Shown here piece after piece: positions 14,671-26,381 of a DNA stretch of 64,000 nt. How positions within the stretch are numbered: position 1 is the first letter of the stretch; every line of letters starts with the position of its first letter. The stretch covers positions 43,151,083 to 43,215,082 of the forward strand of contig CM070874.1 in assembly GCA_036365515.1 (NCBI GenBank), written 5' to 3'. A program made the translations under genes and the position numbers. The notes below the pieces were generated by a model, which saw only the letters and a list, made by a program, of their open reading frames with translations, was not told the origin of the DNA and made no database searches. The DNA comes from Torymus aiolomorphi (taxonomy: Eukaryota > Arthropoda > Insecta > Hymenoptera > Torymidae).

Positions 14671-17600
14671 CTACTTTGGTTTAAAAACTATTTAAATAAT
14701 TGTTTTGCTTATTGTAGCACTTTTATGTAATTTTCTAATATGCGTTGACATCCTTTCCCCCGGCTACTTTGGTTTAGAAATGATTTAAATCATTGTTTAG
14801 CTTATCGTAGCACTTCTATGTTTTTTCCTAATATGCGTGGACCTTGTTTCCCCCGGCTACTTTGGTTTAAAAACTATTTAAATAATTGTTTTTCTTATCG
14901 TAGCACTCCTATATTATTCCCTAATATGCGTTGACATCGTTTCCCCCGGCTACTTGAGTTTAAGAATTACTTAAATAATTGTTTTGCTGATTGTAGCACT
15001 TTTATGTAATTTCCTAATATGCGTGGACCTCGTTTCTCTCGGATACTTTGGTTTAAAAATTATTTAAATAATTTTTTTGTTTATTGTAGCACTTTTATGT
15101 AATTTGCTAATATGCGTTGACATCGTTTCCCCCGGCTACTTGAGTTTAGAAATGATTTAAATCATTGTTTTGCTTATCGTAGCACTTCTATGTTTTTTCC
15201 CAATATGCGTGGACCTTGTTTCCCCCGGCTACTTTGGTTTAAAAACTATTTAAATAATTGTTCTGCTTATTGTAGCACGTTTATGTAATGTCCTAATATG
15301 CGTGGACCTCGTTTCCCTCGGCTACTTTGGTTTAAAAATTATTTAAACAATTGTTTTGCTTATTTTGTATGCGTGGACCTTGTTTCCCCCGGCTACTTTG
15401 ATTTAAAAACTATTTAAATAATTGTTTTTCTTATTGTAGCACTTTTATGTAATTTCCTAATATGCGTGGACCTCGTTTCTCTCGGATACTTTGGTTTAAA
15501 AATTATTTAAATAATTTTTTTGCTTATTGTAGCACTTTTATGTAATTTCCTAATATGCGTTGACATCGATTCCCCCGGCTACTTGAGTTTAGAAATGATT
15601 TAAATCATTGTTTTGCTTATCGTAGCACTTCTATGGTTTTTCCTAATATGCGTGGACCTTGTTTCCCCCGGCTACTTTGGTTTAAAAACTATTTAAATAA
15701 TTGTTTTGCTTATTGTAGCACTTTTATGTAATTTCCTAATATGCGTCGACCTCGTTTCCCTCGGCTACTTTGGTTTAAAAATTATTTAAACAATTGTTTT
15801 GCTTATTTTGTAGCACTTTTATGTAATTTCCTAATATGCGAGGACCTTGTTTCCCCCGGATACTTTGGTTTAAAAATTATTTAAACAATTGTTTTGCTTA
15901 TTTTGTAGCACTTTTATGTAATTTCCTAATATGCGTGGACCTCGTTTCTCTCGGATACTTTGGTTTAAAAATTATTTAAATAATTTTTTTTTGCTTATTG
16001 TAGTACTTTTATGTAATTTTGTAATATGCGTTGATATTGTTTCCTTCGGGTACTTGAGTTTAGAAATGATTTAAATCATTGTTTTGCTTATCGTAGCACT
16101 TCTATGTTTTTCCCTAATATGCGTGGACCTTGCTTCCCCCGGCTACTTTGGTTTAAAAACTATTTAAATAATTGTTTTGCTTATTGTAGCACTTTTATGT
16201 AATTTCCTAATATGCGTGGACCTCGTTTCCCTCGGCTACTTTGGTTTAAAAACTATTTAAATAATTGTTTTGCTTATCGTAGCACTCCTATATTGTTCCC
16301 TAATATGCGATGACATCATGTCCCTCGGCTACTTGAGTTTAACAATTACTTAAATAATTGATTTGCTGATTGTAGCACTTTTATGTAATTCCCTAATATG
16401 CGAGGACCTTGTTTCCCCCGGATACTTTGGTTTAAAAATTATTTAAACAATTGTTTTGCTTATTTTGTAGCACTTTTATGTAATTTCCTAATATGCGTGG
16501 ACCTTGTTTCCCCCGGCTACTTTGATTTAAAAACTATTTAAATAATTGTTTTTCTTATTGTAGCACTTTTATGTAATTTCCTAATATGCGTGGACCTCGT
16601 TTCCCTCGGCTACTTTGGTTTAAAAATTATTTAAAGAATTGTTTTGCTTATTTTGTATGCGTGGACCTTGTTTCCCCCGGCTACTTTGATTTAAAAACTA
16701 TTTAAATAATTGTTTTTCTTATTGCAGCACTTTTATGTAATTTCCTAATATGCGTGGACCTCGTTTCTCTCGGATACTTTGGTTTAAAAATTATTTAAAT
16801 AATTTTTTTGCTTATTGTAGCACTTTTATGTAATTTTCTTATATGCGTTGACATCGTTTCCCCCAGCTACTTGAGTTTAGAAATGATTTAAATCATTGTT
16901 TTGCTTATCGTCGCACTTCTATGTTTTTTCCTAATATGCGTGGACCTTGTTTCCCCGGCTACTTTGGTTTAAAAACTATTTAAATAATTGTTTTGCTTAT
17001 TGTAGCACTTTTATGTAATTTCCTAATATGCGTGGACCTCGTTTCCCTCGGGTACTTTGGTTTAAAAATTATTTAAACAATTGTTTTGCTTATTTTGTAG
17101 CACTTTTATGTAATTTCCTAATATGCGTGGACCTTGTTTCTCCCGGCTACTTTGGTTTAAAAATTATTTAAATAATTGTTTTGCTTATTGTAGTACTTTT
17201 ATGTAATTTCCTAATATGTGTGGACCTTGTTTCTCCCGGCTACTTTGGTTTAAAAATAATTTAAATAATTGTTTTGCTTATTGTAGCACTTCTATGTAAT
17301 TCCCTAATATGCGAGGACCTTGTTTCCCACGGATACTTTGGTTTAAAAATTATTTAAACAATTTTTTGCTTATTTTGTAGCACTTTTATGTAATTTCCTA
17401 ATATGCGTGGACCTTGTTTCCCCGGCTACTTTGGTTTAAAAACTATTTAAATAATTGTTTTGCTTATTGTAGCACTTTTATGTAATTTCCTAATATGCGT
17501 GGACATCGTTTCCCTCGGCTACTTTGGTTTAAAAATTATTTAAACAATTGTTTTGCTTATTTTGTAGCACTTTTATGTAATTTCCTAATATGCGTGGACC

Positions 17601-17750
17601 TTGTTACTCCCGGCTACTTTGGTTTAAAAATTATTTAAATAATTGTTTTGCTTATTGTAGCACTTTTATGTAATTCCCTAATATGCGAGGACCTTGTTTC
17701 CCCCGGATACTTTGGTTTAAAAATTATTTAAATAATTTTTTTGCTTATTG

Positions 17751-19424
17751 TAGCAATTTTATGTAATTTTCTAATATGCGTTGACATCGTTTCCCCCGGC
17801 TACTTGAGTTTAGAAATGATTTAAATCATTGTTTTGCTTATCGTAGCACTTCTATGTTTTTTCCTAATATGCGTGGACCTTGCTTCCCCCGGCTACTTTG
17901 GTTTAAAAACTATTTAAATAATTGTTTTGCTTATTGTAGCACTTTTATGTAATTTCCTAATATGCGTGGACCTCGTTTCCCTCGGCTACTTTGGTTTAAA
18001 AACTATTTAAATAATAGTTTTGCTTATCGTAGCACTCCTATATTGTTCCCTAATATGCGTTGACATCGTTTCCCTCGGCTACTTGAGTTTAACAATTACT
18101 TAAATAATTGATTTGCTGATTGTAGCACTTTTATGTAATTTCCTAATATGCGTGTACCTTGTTTCTCCCGGCTACTTTGGTTCAAAAATCATTTAAATAA
18201 TTGTTTTGCTTATTGTTGCACTTTTATGTACTTTCCTAATATGCGTTGACTTCGTTTTCCCCGGCTATTTGAGTTTAGAAATTAATTAAATTATTGTTTT
18301 GCTTATCGTAGCACTCCTATATTGTTCCCTAATATGCGTTGACATCGTTTCCCTCGGCTACTTGAGTTTAACAATTACTGAAATAATTGATTTGCTGATT
18401 GTAGCACTTTTATGTAATTTCCTAATATGCGTGTACCTCGTTTCTCTCGAATACTTTGGTTTAAAAATTATTTAAATAATTTTTTTGCTTATTGTAGCAC
18501 TTTTATGTAATTCCCTAATATGCGAGGACCTTGTTTCCCCCGGATACTTTGGTTTAAAAATTATTTAAATAATTTTTTTGCTTATTGTAGCAATTTTATG
18601 TAATTTTCTAATATGCGTTGACATCGTTTCCCCCGGCTACTTGAGTTTAGAAATGATTTAAATCATTGTTTTGCTTATCGTAGCACTTCTATGTTTTTTC
18701 CTAATATGCGTGGACCTTGCTTCCCCCGGCTACTTTGGTTTAAAAACTATTTAAATAATTGTTTTGCTTATTGTAGCACTTTTATGTAATTTCCTAATAT
18801 GCGTGGACCTCGTTTCCCTCGGCTACTTTGGTTTAAAAACTATTTAAATAATAGTTTTGCTTATCGTAGCACTCCTATATTGTTCCCTAATATGCGTTGA
18901 CATCGTTTCCCTCGGCTACTTGAGTTTAACAATTACTTAAATAATTGATTTGCTGATTGTAGCACTTTTATGTAATTTCCTAATATGTGTGTACCTTGTT
19001 TCTCCCGGCTACTTTGGTTCAAAAATCATTTAAATAATTGTTTTGCTTATTGTTGCACTTTTATGTACTTTCCTAATATGCGTTGACTTCGTTTTCCCCG
19101 GCTATTTGAGTTTAGAAATTATTTAAATTATTGTTTTGCTTATCGTAGCACTCCTATATTGTTCCCTAATATGCGTTGACATCGTTTCCCTCGGCTACAT
19201 GAGTTTAACAATTACTTAAATAATTGATTTGCTGATTGTAGCACTTTTATGTAATTTCCTAATATGCGTGTACCTCGTTTCTCTCGAATACTTTGGTTTA
19301 AAAATTATTTAAATAATTTTTTTGCTTATTGTAGCACTTTTATGTAATTCCCTAATATGCGAGGACCTTGTTTCCCCCGGATACTTTGGTTTAAAAATTA
19401 TTTAAATAATTGTTTTGCTTATTG
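17751..19424. repeat. Local ~837-bp duplication inside satellite A
   Basis: The TAGCAATTTT marker at 17,751 is repeated at 18,588, 837 bp later (nine monomers). The following variants repeat in the same order: the GTACC-bearing monomers, the TTAACAATTACTTAAATAATTG monomers and the TCTCTCGAATACT monomer. This is a secondary duplication found only in the last HOR copy. Confidence 0.65.
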
Positions 19425-22400
19425 TAGTACTTTTATGTAATTTCCTAATATGTGTGGACCTTGTTTCTCCCGGCTACTTTGGTTTAAAAATAATTTAAAT
19501 AATTTTTTTGGTTATCGTAGCACTTCTATATTATTCCCTAATATGCGTGGACCTTGTTTTCCCCCGGCTACTTTGGTTTAAAAATTATTTAAATAATTGT
19601 TTTGATTATTGTAGCACTTTTATGTAATTTCCTAATATGCGTGGACTCGTTTCCCTCGGCTACTTTGGTTTAAAAACTATTTAAATAATTGTTTTGCTTA
19701 TCGTAGCACTCCTATATTGTTCCCTAATATGCGTTGACATCGTTTCCCTCGGCTACTTGAGTTTAACAATTACTTAAATAATTGATTTGCTGATTGTAGC
19801 ACTTTTATGTAATTTCCTAATATGCGTGTACCTTGTTTCTCCCGGCTACTTTGGTTCAAAAATCATTTAAATAATTGTTTTGCTTATTGTTGCACTTTTA
19901 TGTACTTTCCTAATATGCGTTGACTTCGTTTTCCCCGGCTACTTGAGTTTAGAAATTATTTAAATTATTGTTTTGCTTATCGTAGCACTTCTATGTTATT
20001 TCCTAATATGCGTGAACTTTGTTTCCCCCGGCTACTTTGATTTAAAAACTATTTAAATAATTGTTTTTCTTATTGTAGCACTTTTATGTAATTTCCTAAT
20101 ATGCGTGGACCTCGTTTCTCTCGGATACTTTGGTTTAAAAATTATTTAAATAATTTTTTTGCTTATTGTAGCACTTTTATGTAATTCCCTAATATGCGAG
20201 GACCTTGTTTCCCCCGGATACTTTGGTTTAAAAATTATTTAAACAATTGTTTTGCTTATTTTGTAGCACTTTTATGTAATTTCCTAATATGCGTGGACCT
20301 TGTTTCCCCCGGCTACTTTGGTTTAAAAACTATTTAAATAATTGTTTTGCTTATTGTAGCACTTTTATGTAATTTCCTAATATGCGTGGACCTCGTTTCC
20401 CTCGGCTACTTTGGTTTAAAAATTATTTACATAATTTTTTTGCTTATTGTAGCACTTTTATGTAATTTCCTAATATGCGTGGACCTCGTTTCCCCCGGCT
20501 ACTTTGGTTTAGAAATGATTTAAATCATTGTTTTGCTTATCGTAGCACTTCTATGTTTTTTCCTAATATGCGTGGACCTTGTTTCCCCCGGCTACTTTGG
20601 TTTAAAAACTATTTAAATAATTGTTTTGCTTATCGTAGCACTCCTCTATTGTTCCCTAATATGCGTTGACATCGTTTCCCTCGGCTACTTGAGTTTAAAA
20701 ATTACTTAAATAATTGTTTTGCTGATTGTAGCACTTTTATGTAATATCCTAATGTGCGTGTACCTTGTTTCTCCCGGCTACTTTGGTTCAAAAATCATTT
20801 AAATAATTGTTTTGCTTATTGTTGCACTTTTATGTACTTTCCTAATATGCGTTGACTTCGTTTTCCCCGGCTACTTGAGTTTAGAAATTATTTAAATTAT
20901 TGTTTTGCTTATCGTAGCACTTCTATGTTATTTCCTAATATGCGTGGACTTTGTTTCCCCCGGCTACTTTGATTTAAAAACTATTTAAATAATTTTTTTG
21001 CTTATTGTAGCACTTTTATGTAATTCCCTAATATGGGAGGACCTTGTTTCCCCCGGATACTGTGGATTAAAAATTATTTAAACAATTGTTTTGCTTATTT
21101 TGTAGCACTTTTATGTAATTTCCTAATATGCGTGGACCTTGTTTCTCCCGGCTACTTTGGTTTAAAAATTATTTAAATAATTGTTTTGCTTATTGTAGTA
21201 CTTTTATGTAATTTCCTAATATGTGTGGACCTTGTTTCTCCCGGCTACTTTGGTTTAAAAATAATTTAAATAATTGTTTTGCTTATTGTTGCACTTTTAT
21301 GTAATTTCCTAATATGTGTGGACCTTGTTTCCCCCGGCTACTTTGGTTTAAAAATTATTTAAATAATTGTTTTGCTTATTTTGTAGCACTTCTATATTAT
21401 TCCCTAATGTGCGTGGACCTTGTTTCCTCTGGCTACTTTGGTTTAAAAATTATTTAAATAATTGTTTTGCTTATTTTGTAGCACTTTTATGTAATTTTCT
21501 AATATGCGTTGACATCGTTTCCCCCGGCTACTTTGATTTAAAAACTATTTAAATAATTTTTTTGCTTATTGTAGCACTTTTATGTAATTCCCTAATATGG
21601 GAGGACCTTGTTTCCCCCGGATACTGTGGATTAAAAATTATTTAAACAATTGTTTTGCTTATTTTGTAGCACTTTTATGTAATTTCCTAATATGCGTGGA
21701 CCTTGTTTCTCCCGGCTACTTTGGTTTAAAAATTATTTAAATCATTGTTTTGGTTATCGTAGCACTTCTATATTATTCCCTAATATGCGTGGACCTTGTT
21801 TTCCCCCGGATACTGTGGATTAAAAATTATTTAAACAATTGTTTTGCTTATTGTTGCACTTTTATGTAATTTCCTAATATGTGTGGACCTTGTTTCCCCC
21901 GGCTACTTTGGTTTAAAAATTATTTAAATAATTGTTTTGCTTATTTTGTAGCACTTCTATATTATTCCCTAATGTGCGTGGACCTTGTTTCCTCTGGCTA
22001 CTTTGGTTTAAAAATTATTTAAATAATTGTTTTGCTTATTTTGTAGCACTTCTATGTTATTTCCTAATATGCGTGGACTTTGTTTCCCCCGGCTACTTTG
22101 ATTTAAAAACTATTTAAATAATTTTTTTGCTTATTGTAGCACTTTTATGTAATTCCCTAATATGGGAGGACCTTGTTTCCCCCGGATACTGTGGATTAAA
22201 AATTATTTAAACAATTGTTTTGCTTATTTTGTAGCACTTTTATGTAATTTCCTAATATGCGTGGACCTTGTTTCTCCCGGCTACTTTGGTTTAAAAATTA
22301 TTTAAATCATTGTTTTGGTTATCGTAGCACTTCTATATTATTCCCTAATATGCGTGGACCTTGTTTTTCCCCGGCTACTTTGGTTTAAAAATTATTTAAA

Positions 22401-22537
22401 TAATTGTTTTGATTATTGTAGCACTTTTATGTAATTTCCTAATATGCGTGGACCTTACGTTCCCCGCCTACATGGGTTTAGAAATGATTTTAATTCTCGT
22501 CTTGCTTAGTACCGCGCATCTACATAACTCCGTTATA

Positions 22538-22881
22538 CGAGGGTCATTTGATAAGTACCTAGCCTACAAATGAAAACACCAAAATTTTACAAGAAATAAA
22601 ATTTATTTTTCAATGTAGTCTCCTTTTAGTTGAATACACTTGGTCCAGCGGTGTTCCAATTTTTTTAACCCCGTTGAAAAAAATGTTTTCTCTTGGTTTG
22701 CAAAATAGGCCTCCGTGGCGGCGATTATTTCGTTATTGGAGTGGAATCTCTTCTCGGCGAGCGAATTTTTTAGGTTCGGAATCAAAAAAAAGTCGCACGG
22801 AGCCAAATCTGGAGAATACGATGGATGGGGCGGCAGTTTGTAGCGTAATTCGACCAATTTAGCTGTGGCGAGTGCAGAAGT
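22538..22881 (-). mobile_element. Truncated mariner fragment (duplicate of 23,457-23,800)
   Basis: Left terminal inverted repeat plus the 3' end of the transposase frame, encoding the last ~85 residues including the region after the third catalytic Asp. It is cut at 22,881, where satellite resumes. It matches the left end of the complete mariner base for base over almost its whole length. It arose by the 919-bp duplication, so it has no right TIR and cannot move by itself. Confidence 0.92.
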
Positions 22882-23456
22882 TATTCCCTAATGTGCGTGG
22901 ACCTTGTTTCCTCTGGCTACTTTGGTTTAAAAATTATTTAAATAATTGTTTTGCTTATTTTGTAGCACTTCTATGTTATTTCCTAATATGCGTGGACTTT
23001 GTTTCCCCCGGCTACTTTGATTTAAAAACTATTTAAATAATTTTTTTGCTTATTGTAGCACTTTTATGTAATTCCCTAATATGGGAGGACCTTGTTTCCC
23101 CCGGATACTGTGGATTAAAAATTATTTAAACAATTGTTTTGCTTATTTTGTAGCACTTTTATGTAATTTCCTAATATGCGTGGACCTTGTTTCTCCCGGC
23201 TACTTTGGTTTAAAAATTATTTAAATCATTGTTTTGGTTATCGTAGCACTTCTATATTATTCCCTAATATGCGTGGACCTTGTTTTTCCCCGGCTACTTT
23301 GGTTTAAAAATTATTTAAATAATTGTTTTGATTATTGTAGCACTTTTATGTAATTTCCTAATATGCGTGGACCTTACGTTCTCCGCCTACATGGGTTTAG
23401 AAATGATTTTAATTCTCGTCTTGCTTAGTACCGCGCATCTACATAACTCCGTTATA

Positions 23457-23484
23457 CGAGGGTCATTTGATAAGTACCTAGCCT
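23457..23484. repeat. Mariner left terminal inverted repeat
   Basis: 28 bp beginning CGAGGGTCATTTGATAAGTA immediately inside the TA target duplication. It is the reverse complement of 24,723-24,750 apart from one base (T against C at the 16th position). Confidence 0.93.
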
Positions 23485-23521
23485 ACAAATGAAAACACCA
23501 AAATTTTACAAGAAATAAAAT

Positions 23522-24571
23522 TTATTTTTCAATGTAGTCTCCTTTTAGTTGAATACACTTGGTCCAGCGGTGTTCCAATTTTTTTAACCCCGTTGAAAAA
23601 AATGTTTTCTCTTGGTTTGCAAAATAGGCCTCCGTGGCGGCGATTATTTCGTTATTGGAGTGGAATCTCTTCTCGGCGAGCGAATTTTTTAGGTTCGGAA
23701 TCAAAAAAAAGTCGCACGGAGCCAAATCTGGAGAATACGATGGATGGGGCGGCAGTTTGTAGCGTAATTCGACCAATTTAGCTGTGGCGAGTGCAGAAGT
23801 GTGAGCCGGTGCATTATCGTGGTGGAAAAGCACTTTCTTTTTCGACAAATGGGGCCGTTTTTCTTCTAACATGGCGTCAAATCGGCTCAATAGTTCGGCG
23901 TAGTACTGTCCTGTGACCGTTTTGCCCTTCTCCAGATAGTCAATAAAAATCACACCTTGAGAATCCCAGAAAACAGTGGCCATCACCTTTCCGGCCGACG
24001 GGACCGTCTTCGCCTTCTTCGGAGCAGGTTCACCGGGTAAGGTCCACTGTTTTGACTGCTCCTTGGTCTCTGGAGTGTAGTAGTAAATCCATGTTTCGTC
24101 GACGGTCACGTAACGACGCAAAAACTCTTTTGGATTGCGATTAAACAGCTCCAAACACTGCTCTGAACTGGTAACACGGATGCGCTTGTTGTCTGCAGTC
24201 AGCAAACGCGGCACCCACCTTGCTGACAGCTTCCTTATGCCTAAAATCTCATGTAGGATATGCCACACGCGTTCTTCTGAGATGCCTACTATCGCGGCTA
24301 TCTCGTGCACCTTTAATCGGCGGTCTGACAAAACGATATCATGTATTTTTGTCACGTTCTCCTCCGTAGTGGCTGTTTTCGGAGCACCTGGGCGTGGATC
24401 ATCAAAAACCGACGTACGACCACGTTGAAACTCGTTATTCCAAAATTTAACGGTCGCCATCGAAGGAGAAGCATCCCCATACACTGTATCCAAGCGTTAT
24501 TTAATTTCACTGCGCGATTTCCCTTCCAAAAACAAGAATCGAATCATCGACCGATATTGTTCTTTCTCCAT
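23522..24571 (-). pseudogene. Mariner transposase with one early nonsense codon
   Basis: A cut-and-paste transposase acts in the nucleus on its own TIRs. From the ATG at 24,571 the frame is 349 codons, a normal mariner length, and is open except for a TAA at codon 25 (24,497-24,499). The N-terminal part carries the helix-turn-helix DNA-binding region, with a WVPRLLT motif where the family usually has WVPHELT. The catalytic triad is complete: VDETWIYYY holds the first Asp, HHDNAPAHTS the second, and YSPDLAPCDFF the third, with 34 residues between the second and third Asp (D34D). The uninterrupted stretch 23,522-24,493 (323 codons) has no ATG at its beginning, so a product would need reinitiation. 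The single lesion suggests recent loss of function. Confidence 0.93.
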
Positions 24572-24722
24572 TTTTTCAAAAATCAACGGACACATTTGCT
24601 TTCACACGCTCTCAAAAATAAACTACAACTCCGATCCGGCTGAAATTTCGTCTGTAACCGTTTACAGGAAGATACTGCACTGTAGTGTATTTCTGGTACG
24701 ATAGTGGCACCATCTGGCGGTG

Positions 24723-24750
24723 AGGCTAGGTACTTGTCAAATGACCCTCG
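24723..24750. repeat. Mariner right terminal inverted repeat
   Basis: 28 bp ending AAATGACCCTCG immediately before the TA duplication. It pairs with the left TIR. The transposase start codon lies 152 bp inside this end. Confidence 0.93.
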
Positions 24751-24752
24751 TA

Positions 24753-24895
24753 TGTGCGGACTTCGTGTCACGCGCCAAGTTCTTCGCTCGCTGTTTGAAC
24801 GCGCGCGCTACAGTCGTACCACTCGTTCTTTTCGGCCGCCTACCGAGCGCCCAATCGGCGAAGAGCTCTAGTGCGCAGGCGCCAGACTACAGTAG
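24753..24895. other. G/C-richer spacer between mariner and gypsy LTR
   Basis: About 140 bp. The first ~25 bp continue a diverged satellite A monomer (TGTGCGGACTTCGTGTC). The remainder is G/C-rich unique-looking sequence with no reading frame or repeat that I recognise. Its last four bases, GTAG, are the target duplication of the following retrotransposon. Confidence 0.6.
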
Positions 24896-26355
24896 TGTTA
24901 TGAACTGCGTTTGCGTAGACGAGTCGTGCAACATATAAAGGCAGTTCTACAATGGAACCTTGAATATTAATTTCTGATAAAAGTTAAATAAAATAATAAA
25001 TTAAATAATAATAATTGAATGCGTTCCCATAAATTCCAATAGTAGAATCTATATATTGATTAGTTAATTAACTAAGTTATAAATAACTCGAATAAGAATT
25101 GATGATAAACGAGCGATAATTAATTTATTAACTAATTACCTTTAACAAATAGTAATTGCGCCCGTATAATTAAACTATCAATGGCAAGGTCAACGCGCTA
25201 ACGAACAAATTGATTAGCAATAAAACTAAATAAACGGTAGTAATCTGCGATTAAATTAATAACTATTTGGACAATAAATAATAATTACGTCACAATAATG
25301 AGCGACTTGATAAATAACGGCAGGCGTAATAATAATTAATTAGGGAAGCTCGCTCGGGTAAGAAAAGCTCTGTTACAGGAGTCATCTCAAGGGCAATCGA
25401 TAAAATGAAAACGGGAGCCATCCCAAGGACGAGCGACAGATGACAACACAAGTGATCCCTAGCGCAAGCGACCCCAAGGACGAAAAACATAAACAGCAGC
25501 GTAGCCTGTAGCCAAGGTTGAAGGGTCAAACAGCCTACTATCCCACAGCATCGAGAAGACGTAAATAGCAGCGTAGGCGCTATTCAAGGACGGAAGGTCA
25601 AACAACACACGATCTCGCAGCGCAGCCTTCAAGAGCGAAAGGTCGAGAAAACGGTTAGCGAGGAGGACAACTGTCGATCGACAACAAGGGTCACCTCAAG
25701 GGCAAGTCAACGGACAACCACTATTGCGCAATGGAGCCCAATAGCCTAACGGTCCGAGCCATTGTCAACAATCAATCATGGACTAGCGGCGCCCCACGCC
25801 ACCGAAGGAGGAGGTCCATCACCCGCTGATCATCACTCTCGACCCTGCTTTCTGATCTGGGCCCCCTCCATCGCCGCTCTTCCTACCTAGGAGTGGGGAA
25901 GGCCTCTGAGGCAACCTGGTACCCTACAGCCTCTACACTATTCTGCCTCCCACTACCAACCTGAAGCTCCACCTACGACCCAGAATATAAATTGGGCCTC
26001 ACCGCCGGCCTCGGGCAGTCGCTACCAAGCACATGATAAGCTTCGTAGTTTGTTTAATTGCACTAGTGCACGCGCCCTGATCACGTCACGGTGTCAGTTG
26101 CAATTACGCCGTTTGAATTGTATAGAGTCACGCTTTTAAGTCAATTTGTTTGTTAAAAGTAACAAGTTCTCGACTGATTCAATGAACATCATGTTAAAGT
26201 TAATTCTCTCGAGTTCGAGTTTTATTTCAAATTTCCCGCGACTCCTTGCGCTTCAGCGCTTAATTGAACAAACGAATTCCACGTTCCGATTGGTCAACTT
26301 GGCGACCATTGCAGAAGCACCTTTCTGCTAAAAGACCCCGACTCGGGTCGTAACA
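24896..26355 (+). repeat. Gypsy 5' LTR, 1,460 bp
   Basis: Starts TGTTATGAACTGCG and ends ..GTCGTAACA. It matches the 3' LTR along its length with a low percentage of differences, mostly substitutions plus a few 1-4 bp indels, so insertion is fairly recent. The first third is A/T-rich. The middle has short AAGGACG/CAAGGGC-type repeats. The last third holds the core promoter. The antisense frame at 25,290-25,529 is repeated in the other LTR and looks like chance. Confidence 0.95.
25986..25991 (+). promoter_or_regulatory. Probable LTR TATA box
   Basis: TATAAA in the context CAGAATATAAATTGGGCC, conserved in the 3' LTR at 33,199-33,204. Transcription would start about 30 bp downstream, near 26,016. 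This is a motif inference only. A second TATAAA near the LTR start (about 24,933) is less likely to be the promoter because of its position. Confidence 0.5.
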
Positions 26356-26360
26356 TTTTT

Positions 26361-26381
26361 TGGTGACAGCGGTGGGATTCG
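26361..26381 (+). promoter_or_regulatory. Gypsy primer binding site
   Basis: TGGTGACAGCGGTGGGATTC, five T residues after the LTR end. TGG pairs with a tRNA CCA tail, and the rest is complementary to an acceptor stem plus T-arm ending CGAATCCCAC. From memory the best fit is a leucine tRNA with one mismatch; serine is possible. Confidence 0.75.

Larger units (their letters stand above)
1..22535. repeat. Satellite A array, ~92-93 bp monomer, HOR-organised
   Basis: Continuous head-to-tail tandem array. Each monomer has a conserved G/C-richer core (ATATGCGTGGACCTCGTTTC, then a CCCCGGCTACTT-like motif), an A/T stretch built round ATTTAAAT, and a TAGCACTTTTATGTAATTTC-like tail. Monomers vary by a few bases, and a short form lacks the tail (for example near 131 and 1,418). 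Rare variants mark higher-order repeats. The TGCAGCACTT variant recurs at 1,481, 6,001, 8,959, 11,917 and 16,723, and TAGCAATTTT recurs at 2,511, 7,030, 9,989, 12,947 and 17,751. Both give spacings of about 4,520, 2,958, 2,958 and 4,805 bp. The right end, from about 20,400, is scrambled and ends in diverged monomers. Open frames inside it are chance frames. Confidence 0.97.
21963..23800. repeat. 919-bp tandem duplication spanning satellite and mariner
   Basis: Positions 21,963-22,881 and 22,882-23,800 are near-identical copies with a 919-bp period. Matched landmarks are TATTCCCTAATGTGCG at 21,963/22,882 and TACGAGGGTC at 22,536/23,455. I saw a single C/T difference, near 22,461/23,380. The unit contains satellite monomers plus the first 344 bp of the mariner. 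The abrupt join at 22,881/22,882 (mariner text followed by a satellite monomer) is therefore the duplication breakpoint and not a separate insertion. Confidence 0.92.
23457..24750 (-). mobile_element. Mariner (Tc1/mariner) DNA transposon, 1,294 bp
   Basis: Flanked by TA on both sides (23,455-23,456 and 24,751-24,752), the mariner target duplication. The 28-bp terminal inverted repeats (23,457-23,484 and 24,723-24,750, starting CGAGGGTCATTTGA) differ at one base. The length is normal for the family. The single gene is on the minus strand. Joining the flanks across the TA gives satellite-like text, so the insertion target was a diverged satellite A monomer. Confidence 0.96.

Noticed and set aside
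20475..22117. Open frames of 60-65 codons in satellite A (MRGP.., MFCLFCST..)
   Set aside because: They repeat with the satellite monomer and follow its periodicity; chance frames with no coding signal.
1..22535. CRISPR-like array (regular repeats with variable parts)
   Set aside because: The whole unit is conserved with no unique spacers, monomers are directly tandem, and the context is eukaryotic.
22674..24771. Frames on the plus strand and short frames opposite the mariner gene
   Set aside because: Antisense shadows of the transposase, identical in both tandem copies.
25290..25529. Antisense 79-codon frame in the gypsy LTR (also 32,508-32,738)
   Set aside because: Lies in both LTRs because they are duplicates; hydrophobic but without family features, and antisense to the element.
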